From NCBI GenBank assembly GCA_963995505.1, contig OZ023190.1:19152092-19216091 (forward strand): 64,000 nt of DNA, in the 5' to 3' direction. The notes under the pieces were generated by a model that searched no databases, had not been told where the DNA came from, and saw only the letters and a program-made list of their open reading frames with translations. Within the stretch, counting starts at the first letter, position 1; the number at the start of each line of letters is the position of its first letter. Both the position numbers and the translations under genes were made by a program. Shown here one piece after another: positions 46,201-56,888 of the stretch. The stretch is from Hypericum androsaemum (taxonomy: Eukaryota; Streptophyta; Magnoliopsida; Malpighiales; Hypericaceae).

Positions 46201-47043
46201 ATTGGGATAGTAGCTTGAGAGATGCTTGGTGTTAGTAGGCATCTTTCGGGAAAAATAATCCTAGTGGGGAAGGTAGGTTTAATTGCACCAGATGAGAGAG
46301 CTAGTAGTGAGGAGGCGTCTCTTTCCACATGCAACTTATTTGAGGAACGAAATGTCTTGCTCATCCTCAAAAGGCGATATTCAATTCTTTCACTTTGTGG
46401 CAAGATTTTTAATGCTTTTCTTCCTTTTTTGTTGTTGTTGTTGTTGATGTCATTGGAAGGGAAGAGGGGATATATAGTTTTGAGAGGGGTCAAGGGGTTT
46501 CTGGGTTTCCAGAGATTTGGTCCCATAAAGAAGTTGCAGGAAGAATAAATTTTATAGTGGTAGAAGGAATATCACAACATGTCCGGGCTATCTTTTCTCC
46601 GATTCTTTAAAAAAAGATGCCTTGCCTGCTTTTCGAACAGCCCCTTACCAGCCAGGTTTAATAGTTGTTCTACTATAATAGATCATCTTTCAGATGGATC
46701 TACTATAATATGACCATTAAAATGTGACTTAATATACTGTTTAGGTGGGGGGAAATAGTTTAGTGACTAGACCAACGACTAATAGTATTCTTACCAGCAA
46801 GTACTTGACCAGTTAATTGTTTTAATAAGTAGATTTTCGTGGTAACTTGTTAAGTTGTTCTAACTTTAAGAGTTCTCTAATTTACACATGTTAATATTAA
46901 AAAAAACTTAAAAAGTCTTCCCTTATTTAAGTCAGCAAGTCGTAACTCGAATCTGCTTGATGCCCACTCCGGATACCAATTCACACTTAACTAGTCGAAT
47001 ACTTATTAGTATTTACGGCCGATCGAGAGAGGGTATCTTACAA
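43242..47043. other. Intergenic, no gene recognised
   Basis: AT-rich. Overlapping opposite-strand open frames at 46128-46526 (minus, 132 codons) and 46222-46548 (plus, 108 codons) are the longest. Neither matches a family I recognise, and the plus one contains a TTG-repeat poly-Leu run. I would not annotate either without transcript data. Confidence 0.5.
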
Positions 47044-48134
47044 AAATAATTAGGAGAAATCACTCTCAAGTCCTTCGAGTTTGCTTAAATATACGCAAAA
47101 ATCTCCATGTTTGCAAAATATACGCCGACGTTCTTCGTGTTTGATTTTATTATACTTTCGGGTCTCTAGTTTTTTTCTTTTTTTGTCATTGAAATGACAA
47201 AAATACCTCTTGAACAAAAAATAAAAAATAGCTCACATCATCTCTTCTTCTACTTCCTGCTAGTGACGTCATCTCGATAAAAAATCAAATCTAACCTTCT
47301 TCCTCTACACTTTCTTCTCTACACTAAAAACCCAGGAACCAACCTTCAACAGTTTCTTTGAAGCTATCACCAAAAAACAGCTTCTTTGAAGCCTCGATTG
47401 AACCCAAAAGAATTATTGGCTTACTTCAATCTCCGAAAGGGGACGATGATGGCATAGGGAGCTCAGGCAACTCGGAGCTGAGTCGGACTCTGACACGGAG
47501 CTGATCCTATCCTTCCAGTGTCCAGGTCATTATATCCCATTTCCTATCTAGGTTTTAGGGGGCGAATTTTAGCTAATTGGAGCCGTCTTTAGGGTTTTTA
47601 TCGTTATTTCTCATGTGGGTTTTGTGATTGGAGATGCAATTCATGCAAAACCCGGGTTTCGATTCGTGTGGTCGAGTCAAGATGAATAGGGTTTAGCTTG
47701 GGAGAGAAGTAATTTTTTTTTTGAGAGAATTGGGAGAGTAGTAATTGGGGGTTCCAATTTGGACGTGACGTTGTTTGTTGTTTGGATGAATTGTTTGGTT
47801 TTTTTCATCTGGGTATCTATTTTTTATGATGAATTTAATGATTTTCTTACTTGGTGTTCATTTGGATTTAAAAAATCCGGATAAATTCATGTTGGTGTTT
47901 ATAGAGATGGCAATTAGACTCGGATCTTAAGGGTCTACCCGGTCCAAGACTCGACGGGTTCAAGACCCGTTGACTTTAACCGGGTCTAGATCCGAATCCT
48001 ACATGAATCTTTATTTTTTTAAGGATAAGGGTTTGATATGAGCCTATAAGATCCTACCCGAATCCTACCCGAATTTTTAAGATTATATATAGATATATAA
48101 GCCGTATGTATAATATCCAACTTGCTCCTTTTAT

Positions 48135-48833
48135 TGTTGGAGAAATTACCCAATTTCCCGTGGACCCACACAACGCAAGAGACAACTCAAGCACGAGCAA
48201 GCACAAAGGAAAGTACAAAAATTTGTTCACCGGGTTCGATCCTCAACGATCTACGTCCGGGGGCGTCCAAGCCAGGAGAGATTCCATTATATCACGCACG
48301 CACACGTGGAGCTTCACTCGCTCACTACAATGGATGCCACACTTTGGCTCACTCTTTCTCTCCTCTTCTCTCTTTTCTCTCTTTTCACTTGGAGAGCTCT
48401 TTGGCAATGGCAACCACACAATTACAAGATGGGGCAATTGGGTATTTATAGTGCCCATAACCTAGGAAACTATTTAGGGGTCTTGAAGGACATTTTTGTC
48501 CTACTTCAGCAGCTTTCCAGGCCCAACTGGCGACCACCGCCAATCAACTGACGATTGCCAGTGGCCCTTGGCAAAAGTTCCTGAGACGGGGGTACTAGCG
48601 GTCGCTAGTTAACTTGCGCCCGCAAGTCCCAACTAGCGCGCCAGCCTTTCAGCAGCTCCTCATCTCTGCTTCGCTTCTCGTGTACCATTTTGGCGACCTG
48701 TTACGGTAGGTCGAATCCATTACGAGTGCACTGGACTCTGCCTCTCGAACCCGATCGCCACCTCGATCATCCTCGAGGCTCTTCACTCGAGGCAACTGAA
48801 TACTTCACTCGTACTCAGGCTCTATACCCAACA
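48135..48833 (-). repeat. 3' LTR of the nested Copia (699 bp)
   Basis: TG...CA ends. It differs from the partner by indels, the largest being extra sequence around 48180-48300 absent from the other copy and a shorter palindromic block near 48600-48640. Confidence 0.9.
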
Positions 48834-48837
48834 ATCT

Positions 48838-49215
48838 CCCACCTGGAGACTGACCTCCACACGAGCCACCCGTCACTAGGCGACCGTCTTTTTCATTGGG
48901 CACTTTCCTACCCGGAGACTCACCACATCACGAACCACCTGTCATTAGGCGATCCTCACTTGTCAATCTCCCACCCGAAGACTAACCACAATACGAACCA
49001 CCTGTCACTAGGCGATCCTCTTCACTTGTCAATCTCCAACACAGAGATCGACCTCACTATCACCCGTCACTAGGTGATCTTCTTCACTTCTTCGCAACTT
49101 GTCACCATTCACTTGGTGACCTTCTTCACTTAGTTGCTTATCATCCTTCACTTGGATGACCATCTTCACCAATCAATACTCGTCACCCGTCACTAGGTGA
49201 CCTTCTCCCAATTGG
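48838..49215. repeat. Degenerate tandem repeat inside the nested Copia
   Basis: Five or six imperfect units of about 60-70 bp carry the words accacctgtcactaggcgatc, cttcacttgtcaatctcc and cacccggagact. It lies between the polypurine tract side LTR and the coding region, where integrase and polymerase genes would be in a full element. Confidence 0.7.
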
Positions 49216-49233
49216 CGCTTCGGCCTCTTCTCA

Positions 49234-50211
49234 TCACGTCAAAAGGCTAGTTGAAGCCAAGCATAGCTCTAGCTTATCCAAGGCACTCCTTTTGGCCATC
49301 TTACTCGCAAGACCACCTCTTCTCTCAAGGTGACTTGATGCCACATCCGCATCAATACATCTTGCCACTTTAGCCTTTTTGCCCTCATCACTTAGGCCAT
49401 TCACTACAAAGCTTGTCAAGTGGACGAGCACCCACTTCTTTGTCTTCACTTGTTGCTTTCCAAGACTTCTCTTGAGCCTTCTCACTACTCCCACCGCATC
49501 CGCACTCACCGGCCTTGTACACCTCTTGGCATACCTCTCATGACCACATTCGGAGCCACTTAGAGTCTTCTTCTTCTTTGCTCTTTCCTTGTAACTTAGT
49601 ACTTTCTTGCTCCCACCTGAGTTCAGGATGTCTAGCTTGGCCATCTCAAAGCTAGAACTCCCATCACCAGACACACTTTCCTTGTCCTCGAACTCTTGGA
49701 GCTTGTACTCTTTGCCATTTCTTAATCTCGAGCATACCTCAAGACCCTTCTCATGAATGGATGTTTTGTAGTACAATGAACCACCCAAGGATACCATCGG
49801 TGCCAGGCCCTTCACTTGGACCGATTCAAGCTTCTCCTCCTTCCAGAAAATGTCACCTCTTAAAAAGCTCTCTCTCTTCCGCTCTCCAAGACCACAATGC
49901 TCACGAAGATCTACCTCCACGGTTTTCAAGCTTGTTAGCTTCCTTCTTGAACAAAGCATCTCCATCCCCTTCTTACTCACATGGCCACTTTGCCACTCAC
50001 GGGTGTTCTTCATCGCATACAACGTCCCCTCTTTCACTCCTCGAGCTACCACCATGGCTCCTTTGGTGATCTTCCATGACCTGCGGTCAAAGTCCACACC
50101 ATAGCCTTCCTCATCCAATTGTCCCATGGATATCAAGTTCCTCTTCAACCCAGGAACATGCCTCACACCCTTCATTTGCAACAATGATCCATTCAGGATC
50201 TTGATTCGCAC
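49234..50211 (-). pseudogene. Copia pre-integrase region remnant
   Basis: 325-codon open frame. The first part (LLQMKGVRHVPGLKRNLISM, then GTLYAMKNT) matches the segment between protease and integrase in Copia polyproteins. The protease active-site part upstream is broken by stops between 50211 and 50340. Downstream of about 49990 it is unrelated to integrase. Confidence 0.65.
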
Positions 50212-50339
50212 ATCTGCATGCCCACAACTTACAATGGCTCATCATTCGATTGACAAACCTTGCCGAAGTCACCTAGGATATACCGCTCCATCATTCCTGC
50301 ATCACTACAAGAATGAAACAATGCTCCCGAATCCACAAC

Positions 50340-51167
50340 CTACCCCTCCAATAGACTACACTCACACAAGACCAACACATCTTCATGGTCTTCCTTCGTT
50401 GCATTGGCCAACTCGTCCTCCCTCCTTGGTGTTGTACACCGATCTTGGAAATGCTCATACTCTTTGCACTTCCACCACTGCACCGAGCTCAAATCCCTCT
50501 TCGATCCACCCCTCAGTTTAGATCTTGACCTACCCTGTTCCTTCTCACTTTTCGACTCGTGCCTCCCCTTATTGCCCACACTTAAAGCCGATGTCGAGGC
50601 TACTCCGGATTCTCTCCTTCTAATCTCCTCACTCATGATCAGATTCCTCACCTCATCTAGCTTCAACTTCACCTTTCCTGCCAAGACACTCACCGTCGTG
50701 ACCGTGCCATTCCAACTATCGGGCAAGGAACTTAGCAAAATTAGGGCTTGTACCTCATCGTCGAAGTCAATCTTTATCGATCTCAATTGGGCAATCGTCG
50801 CATTGAACTCATATATGTGCTTGGCCAACATATCACTCTCCGCCATCTTGAGGTTGAACAACCTCCTCATCAAATGTACTTTGTTGGCGGCCGAGGGCTT
50901 CTCATACATCTCCTTGGTGGACTTCGACTTCACCATGTGTAACACCACATTCCTAGACAAGGACAAGCGCACCACGCTCATCGCCTTCCGGTCTAGGAGC
51001 TTCCACTCCTCTTCCTTCATATTGTCGGGCTTCTTCTCACCAAGCGGCAAGTGCAAGTCCTTGCCATACAAGTAGTCCTCTACTTGCATCTTACAAAAGC
51101 TATAGTCGACGCCATCAAGCTTCTCCACGGGCGACTTCCCAGCACCCATCGTGCTTACTCCCACCAC
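50340..51167 (-). CDS. Copia Gag (UBN2 type) of the nested element
   Basis: 275-codon open frame starting 28 bp inside the LTR. It has the UBN2 gag layout: an N-terminal VEKLDGVDYSFCKMQVEDYL segment, then AANKVHLMRRLFNLKMAES, then LLSSLPDSWNGTV. A zinc knuckle near the end (WWKCKEYEHFQDRC) has lost its first Cys (Trp in its place), so RNA binding may be impaired. It would form the virus-like particle shell in an active element. The frame has no internal stop. Confidence 0.75.
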   Translation of the reverse strand: MVGVSTMGAGKSPVEKLDGVDYSFCKMQVEDYLYGKDLHLPLGEKKPDNMKEEEWKLLDRKAMSVVRLSLSRNVVLHMVKSKSTKEMYEKPSAANKVHLMRRLFNLKMAESDMLAKHIYEFNATIAQLRSIKIDFDDEVQALILLSSLPDSWNGTVTTVSVLAGKVKLKLDEVRNLIMSEEIRRRESGVASTSALSVGNKGRHESKSEKEQGRSRSKLRGGSKRDLSSVQWWKCKEYEHFQDRCTTPRREDELANATKEDHEDVLVLCECSLLEG

Positions 51168-51194
51168 GCCCTAACTCGGGGCTTTAATACCAGT

Positions 51195-51863
51195 TGTTGG
51201 AGAAATTACCCACTTTTCCATGGACCCACACAACGCAATGGAAAACTCAAGCAGAAAAATTTGTTCACCCGGTCCAATCCTCAACTCAAGCACGCACACG
51301 TGGAGCTTCACTCGCTCACTACAATGGATGTCACACTTTGGCTCACTCTTTCTCTCCTCTTCTCTCTTTTCTCTCTTTTCACTTGGAGAGCTCTTTGGCA
51401 ATGGCAACCACACAATTACAAGATGGGGCAAATGGGTATTTATAGTGTCCATAACCTAGAGAACTATTTGGGGGTCTTGAGGGACATTTTTGTCCAACTT
51501 CAGCAGCTTTCCCGGCCCAACTGACGACCGCCAATCAACTGGCGATCGTCAGTGGCCTTAGCAGAAGTTCCTGAGACGGGGGTACTAGCGGTCGCTAGTT
51601 GACTTGCGCCCGCAAGTCCCAACTAGCGGCCGCAAGTCCCAACTAGCGGCCGCTAGTTGGCTGGCGCTTGCCAGCCCTTCAGCAGCTCCTCATCTCCGCT
51701 TCGCTTCTCGTGTACCATTTTGGCGACCTGTTACGGTAGGTCGAATCCATTACGAGTGCACTGGACTCTGCCTCTCGAACCCGATTGCCACCTCGATCAT
51801 CCTCGAGGCTCTTCACTCAAGCCAACCGAATACTTCACTCGTACTCAGGCTCCATACCCAACA
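51195..51863 (-). repeat. 5' LTR of the nested Copia (669 bp)
   Basis: Adjacent to the primer-binding site, hence the 5' LTR. It contains an expanded palindromic block (about 51587-51675) of gcaagtcccaactagcggcc units that is shorter in the partner LTR. Confidence 0.9.
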
Positions 51864-53019
51864 TTTATATCTTCCAAAAAAAACAATATGTCTTCTGTAA
51901 TTATCAACGTTTTTCATGAGAACGGTCAATTATCTTCTTTTTTTAAGGAGTCAATTATCTACTAATGCTCGAGATGAATGATTGTTTATTTTACTTGCTG
52001 GGAGCCTCGGTCAATATCTCAAAAACTTTTGTCTATGTGCAATGTTGTATTGTGCGCTAATGTTTAGTTTTGTATATTAATTTTACATATTTCATGTTCT
52101 TTTTGTGCTTGCTTTTTTGTGCGTAAACTTTTTTTCCCAAATTATGGATTATAGACTTGCGATTTTTTGATAATTTGTTCCGTATACTGTTGTTAGCTTA
52201 TGTATTTTAGATTGCGATAATAGAACTATACGAAATTTCATGAAATTATGGTTATATATTATTCATTTCGGTTATATCTCATAAATTTGTGATTTTGGTG
52301 ATGTTAATTCTTTCTTATGTGATTTATTGGCATAGCCTCTAGATGGCTGCAAATGTTCACAATCGTCTTTATTATTTTTTATGTCTTGGAAAGTTTATAT
52401 ATTCTAAGTCAAAATAATTGCATTTCAATTACTCGTGTTTTAAATAATTGTTACTAATCGCAATGGTAGAATGCTAGAAATAAAAGATAATCGGTTAATA
52501 TTAGCTTATACTATGAGGTTCAATTTTTTGAAGATAAAATTTTTATAAAAAAAATTATGGATCCACGGATCGACCCTGATCCTGCCCGGTATTTTATGAT
52601 GCATATCCTACCCGGATCCTCTTTTTAAAAGAAGATAAGAGTAAGGATCTGAGTCTACATTCGAAAAAGAGAGTAAAGATCTGGGTCCTATGGATCCTAC
52701 CCATTATCATTTCTAGGTGTTCATTTGGCGAGAATTCATGTTGGCGAGAATTTTTTTTTGTTAAGAAATTATCGAGATGACATCACATGCTACCAGGTAG
52801 ATGAAGAAATGATGTCAGCGGTTTTTTTATTTTTTGTTCTAAGGGTATTTTGGTCATTTCATTGACAAAAATGAAAAAAATCTGCTAACGTGTGCCAGAG
52901 ACCCGAAAGTATAATAAAATCAAACACGAGAAACATTGGCGTGTATTTTGCAAAAGAGAGACTTTTGAGTATATTTAAGCAAACCGGAGAGAATTGAGAG
53001 TAAATTTCCCAAATAATTA

Positions 53020-54440
53020 ATATCCCGCAAAGTTGGCTGCAATTGCAAGATAGTGTGCGCAGATATTCGAGGACAAGTGTTCCACGACAAACTAGTTTAA
53101 TCTGCTTCGTTACGGGTATGTTTAAAAAGTATAATCCGGTGTCACGACTTACTATAAAGAATCACACCAAGACGTCCCATTACAAGAACTAGGCACCAAG
53201 AATATTGCATCAATTTGTTATACTGTATTACAAAACCCAGTCCAAAAGAATCATTGTCCAGGCCCTGCGTCCTTTCAATAAATTTTCCACTACATATGAT
53301 GCCCTCTTTGAAGGTTTATTACATTTTCATGTTTCTTTTTTCACCAAACGGTCAATCCTCCCGCTCTTGACCGTTGGATTGAAATGATGTTAATCTAACA
53401 AACAGAATCTGATTCAGAACGTGCTAAGAACATAATCTCAGAACCCTCAGAGTTTAGCTACGGCCTGAACTGGAGGGCCAAAACAGAGATTGCAACTGAA
53501 CGAATAAACTTGGTTTTCTTCTCCACTCAGCACGTCCTGAGCCCATCCGTACCTAGCCCGTTTCCTCTTTAGAGCCCGACCGCAGAAGTGGTCTGACGTA
53601 AAATCAGAAATGGGTTACGCTTGTCTGATTCTGCAAGAGCAAATAGGCTGCATCTTATCTTCAAAAAGGAACCAAGGGGCTGCATTCCGACAGATTCAAT
53701 CTAGCTAACGACACTAACCTAACATCGAAATGGGTTCGGTACAGATATCTTCATAGCCATCAACTCCTCGACTCTGAAGCTGAACGTTGGTGGTGTTGTT
53801 GTCTGCATATTCTTCAACCGCATTTGGACTGGATCGTTGCATGTGTGAAAAGAAACACAGTGACGCTTGAGCTTTCACAACTGCAAATGGAAAAAATGGC
53901 GAAAGAGTAGCCAAATTTCCTTGTAGAAGAAAACAGAGAAACAACCAACGAGGCACCTCAAACGCAAAGCACCGAACCTAGACTACATAGTCACCTACTC
54001 TTCCAAGCACCAGCCACAAGCAAAGAACTTGCCTAAACGAAGCAAGATGTGCTCCATCTTCTTCCATAAGCCCCTGCTCCAATTTTTTTTGCAGAAGATC
54101 GATGTTCTGTCATTCGGAAAGAGACTTGTGCTCCATATCCCGGAGAAATCATGTGCTCGTATTGAGAAAAAGGTATCGTTCTCTATCCGATGCTGCATAG
54201 TCTAGCAGCATATGCTCAAAAAATACCCCTTTGACAAGAACTGGACTGAAGATAGTAGATGTTGGCAAGAGGCAGAGGTGCAAGTCATGCTTGCACAAAT
54301 GTACATAATACATTTGCTGAACTATTAGCTCTTTCTCTCATGTACAGAATTCATGTCGAACATGGTATGCTCACCAAACTTTTCAATTTATTCCACAATT
54401 ATTTCCTGTACGACATCCCGAGGACCCCAAATCCGAAATT
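53020..54440. other. Intergenic, 3' flank of the phosphatase gene
   Basis: No gene is supported. Short open frames at 53714-53956 (minus) and 54259-54606 (plus, overlapping the phosphatase exon 6) have no recognisable content. Confidence 0.5.
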
Positions 54441-56076
54441 TCAGCAAGCACGTGCCTCAGTTAGTTGCCTGGTTACAGTTCCACCAGCACCAGAAACTTT
54501 CAGAGATGCAAACAGGCAGGACAGCCTTGCCATCATGGGTCTGGCCTTAATTCTAGGTACAACAGCCAGTTCTTTGCTACTGCCAGCTTCATCACAAGAA
54601 CTATAATATCCCTCGAGATCTGCTTTGGTTACCAGAACTGCCTCACGAGAAGGAGAGTGAATGTCCATTCGGAGATCTGCGGTGGTTATAAGAACCGCAT
54701 CACAAGAAGGAGAGTGAGTGTCCATTCGGAGATCTGTGGTGGTTATCAGAACAGTATCACCAGAAGGAGAGTGAGCACTGGCGTCCAATCGGAGGTCTGA
54801 TTTGGTTATCAGAACCGCATCGCCAGAAGGAGAGTGAGCACTAGCGTCCAATCGGCGCTTACTATATTCCTGAACAGCCTGTTAGTCATAGCGAAGTAGA
54901 AACATATAAGAGGACAACAGCGCGAGAGATGATCCAGATAGAAATTCCATACAGGAATCTGAAAGCAGAAAGACTGTAAAAAGGCAAGTCCCTAACGGCA
55001 GGTTCTCTGCAATATTGGCCAGTGTCCGACACTAGCACCAAACCTCTATAAATTGTATTGTTGTTAGCACAAAAACTCAGTTGCGTTCAAGCATGAGCAA
55101 TACAGCTGGAAATCACGATCACTAGTTATATTTTCTAATTACCTTCCACTGGGATGCCGCAAGCGACACTCGAGGCCTTATAGATCGGACGTATTCAAGA
55201 GCATATGCAGGTGCCATGTCCTTGTGCTTAACCTGTAAAACACAAATTAACCATGACCCAAAGCGTCTTAGACCTCACTAAACACGATGGCAACCCAAAG
55301 AGTAGCAGGAGCCACAAACCAACCAAATAACAGAGCACGATCGTCGTACTCCTCCCTCGCCCAGCTTTACAGTGAACGTAAGTAGTCCGACCACAGCATG
55401 CATTCTCTGCAACCAACAAGGACAAGATCAACATCGAAACGATCAAAGCCCCGGAAACAACACGCACACAAAACAAAACTTACTGTGGATGAACTCGACG
55501 GCCCGGTCAATGTCGACGAATGAAGGCGCGAAAAGATAATCTCTCGTAGGAATCACGAGGTGCTCTATTCCGTGAGCCTGTCCATCTCAAAAACAAAACT
55601 ACCATTAAAGAAGAGCAGGAAAGAAAAACTAAAAAGAGGGAAAGAAAAAGGGCAACTGACACTGTACAGAGACGAGTGGACCAAAGTCTCGTAGGGCTCG
55701 TTAAGAGTGATCACCGCACCAACTCCAAGCTGCTTCAACCGCGGGACGTCCTTCGGAAACGGCACCGCACCAAGCAATATATACTGAAAAAACAAATCTC
55801 AGGCCCCAACCAAACCCTAACCGAGCACAAATTTAATTGGACAAGGGGAGAGAGAGAGCTGGCCTGGTCAACGGGGTCCCACCAGCGGAAGCCTGGCTGG
55901 ATTTTGTGGCGGCAGACGTTGTAGAGTAGGGTCGGGTAGAAGAGTACACGTGCCCCCGCCAGAACCACCGCCCGCTTCGCCTCCACCCTCCTCCTCCCCA
56001 CCGTTACCACCTGCTTCCCGCCGACGACGTCGTCTTCGCCGTGGCCCTCCGCTTCCTCCAACTCCTCAATCTTCAT
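54441..56076 (-). CDS. PTPMT1: Phosphatidylglycerophosphate phosphatase, PTPMT1 type (dual-specificity phosphatase)
   Basis: It dephosphorylates phosphatidylglycerophosphate to phosphatidylglycerol, the precursor of cardiolipin. Six minus-strand exons: 56076-55864, 55783-55661, 55577-55484, 55406-55324, 55232-55143, 54878-54441, giving 346 residues, close to the Arabidopsis protein. Motifs: ARVLFYPTLLYNV and FRWWDPVDQ near the N-terminus, YILLGAVPFPKDVPRL, TLNEPYETLV, the general-acid region TRDYLFAPS (Asp125) and the catalytic HCKAGRGRS (155-163, Cys156 and Arg162). Intron 1 (80 bp) must use a GC donor (CAG then GCCAGC) to keep the conserved VDQ-YILLG join; no suitable GT site fits. The last exon contains a fourfold tandem repeat at residues about 210-289. 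The catalytic domain is intact. Confidence 0.93.
54615..54854 (-). repeat. Fourfold tandem repeat within the PTPMT1 last exon
   Basis: Units at 54615-54671 and 54672-54728 (57 bp each), 54729-54791 and 54792-54854 (63 bp each). All lengths are multiples of three, so the frame is kept, and each encodes a version of HSPSGDAVLITKSDLR. The Arabidopsis protein as I recall it has one such segment (VVVTHSDLEGY). Confidence 0.92.
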
Positions 56077-56880
56077 TCCTCTTTTATTATAGATAGAGAG
56101 TGTTTTTTTTTAGAGAATAGAGAGAGATTATTGGTTGGCCACAGAGGATGGGGAAGGTCAAATCTTACAAATGTGTGAGAGTAAATGCGGATCCACCCGA
56201 TCATTAAAGGTTAATATAAAAAACGCGGGTCCACCGGATCTGGGCCCGATTCTGACATTAAGGTTCATAAATAAAAGAGGCGGATCCATTCTTTATTTTT
56301 ATTAATTGCTGCAATTTTGTAGACGCAGAGAATTATAAAAATATATTTTTTTTTAAGGGAAACGGAACTATAATTTGATTGCAGAAATTTTATTGCTAAT
56401 TTTTTATTTGATATTGTTAGAATCTAAATTGGTTTGTTTAATAAATGTGTAGATATATGAGAAATGTTTTATGAATATAAACTTTATGGGTCAATATTTG
56501 TGATACTACGAATATTATTCTTATGATTAGGTAGCTTAAACAAAAAAAATGAATTACTTTCACCAAAAAACAAAAAAAATGAATTACTTTCACCAAAAAA
56601 CAAAAAAAAATTCGGCGATTTCTTTTCTTTCCGTTTGTAACCAATTTACTATTCTGTATATTTGGTGTTTCCTGGTCTGGGATATTCTTTGTGACAAAGT
56701 AGTCTGATGCAATTTATACAAATAGTTTTGGTCCGATCTCCAAATTCAGCCTGAAGATATATTAAATGGTCGACGTATGTTATTTTATGATGTTAAAGCG
56801 ATTTGATTTAATGATTCGTCTAATCCGATTCATAGTCATATGATAAATGCAGTTTAATCCTTAATACGTTGGTTGTGTGC
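56077..56880. other. Promoter side of PTPMT1 and intergenic DNA
   Basis: A GA-rich tract lies just upstream of the start (56090-56130). A short direct duplication of caaaaaaaatgaattactttcacc-like sequence lies around 56540-56605. No gene is supported. Confidence 0.5.
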
Positions 56881-56888
56881 GTTTCAAT

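Larger units (their letters stand above)
48135..51863 (-). mobile_element. Gag-only Copia element (innermost layer of the nest), 3729 bp
   Basis: LTRs 48135-48833 (699 bp) and 51195-51863 (669 bp) begin TGTTGGAGAAATTACC and end ACCCAACA. A perfect 5-bp duplication tttat lies at 48130-48134 and 51864-51868. Next to the right LTR the minus strand reads tggtattaaagcccc, a Met-tRNA type primer site, and a polypurine tract abuts the left LTR, so it is oriented on the minus strand. It encodes gag and a short pre-integrase region. Integrase, reverse transcriptase and RNase H are missing. Confidence 0.93.
47902..52715. mobile_element. hAT-like element (middle layer of the nest)
   Basis: The left end is tagagatggcaat and the right end is inverted as attatcatttcta, both degraded versions of the tagggatggcaat termini seen at 56889 and 1784. 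Flanking 8 bp are ggtgttta (47894-47901) and ggtgttca (52716-52723). Subterminal ggatcctacccg-type words occur at both ends. Without the Copia insertion it is about 1.08 kb. No transposase reading frame. Confidence 0.82.
47053..53010. mobile_element. Mutator-like element (outermost layer of a nest)
   Basis: Long terminal inverted repeats of about 230 bp pair 47053-47285 with 52770-53010 (shared blocks: actctcaa, cgtgtttgattttattatac, tttcgggtctct, tcattgaaatgac, gatgacatca). The flanking 9 bp aaataatta is perfectly duplicated (47044-47052 and 53011-53019). After removal of the nested insertion its own length is about 1.1 kb. The internal segment 47290-47890 has a leader-like and gene-like look and may be captured host DNA. 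No transposase is present. Confidence 0.88.

Noticed and set aside
46128..46548. Overlapping 132- and 108-codon open frames on opposite strands
   Set aside because: No recognisable domain, no splice or promoter context, and one contains a simple-repeat poly-Leu run.
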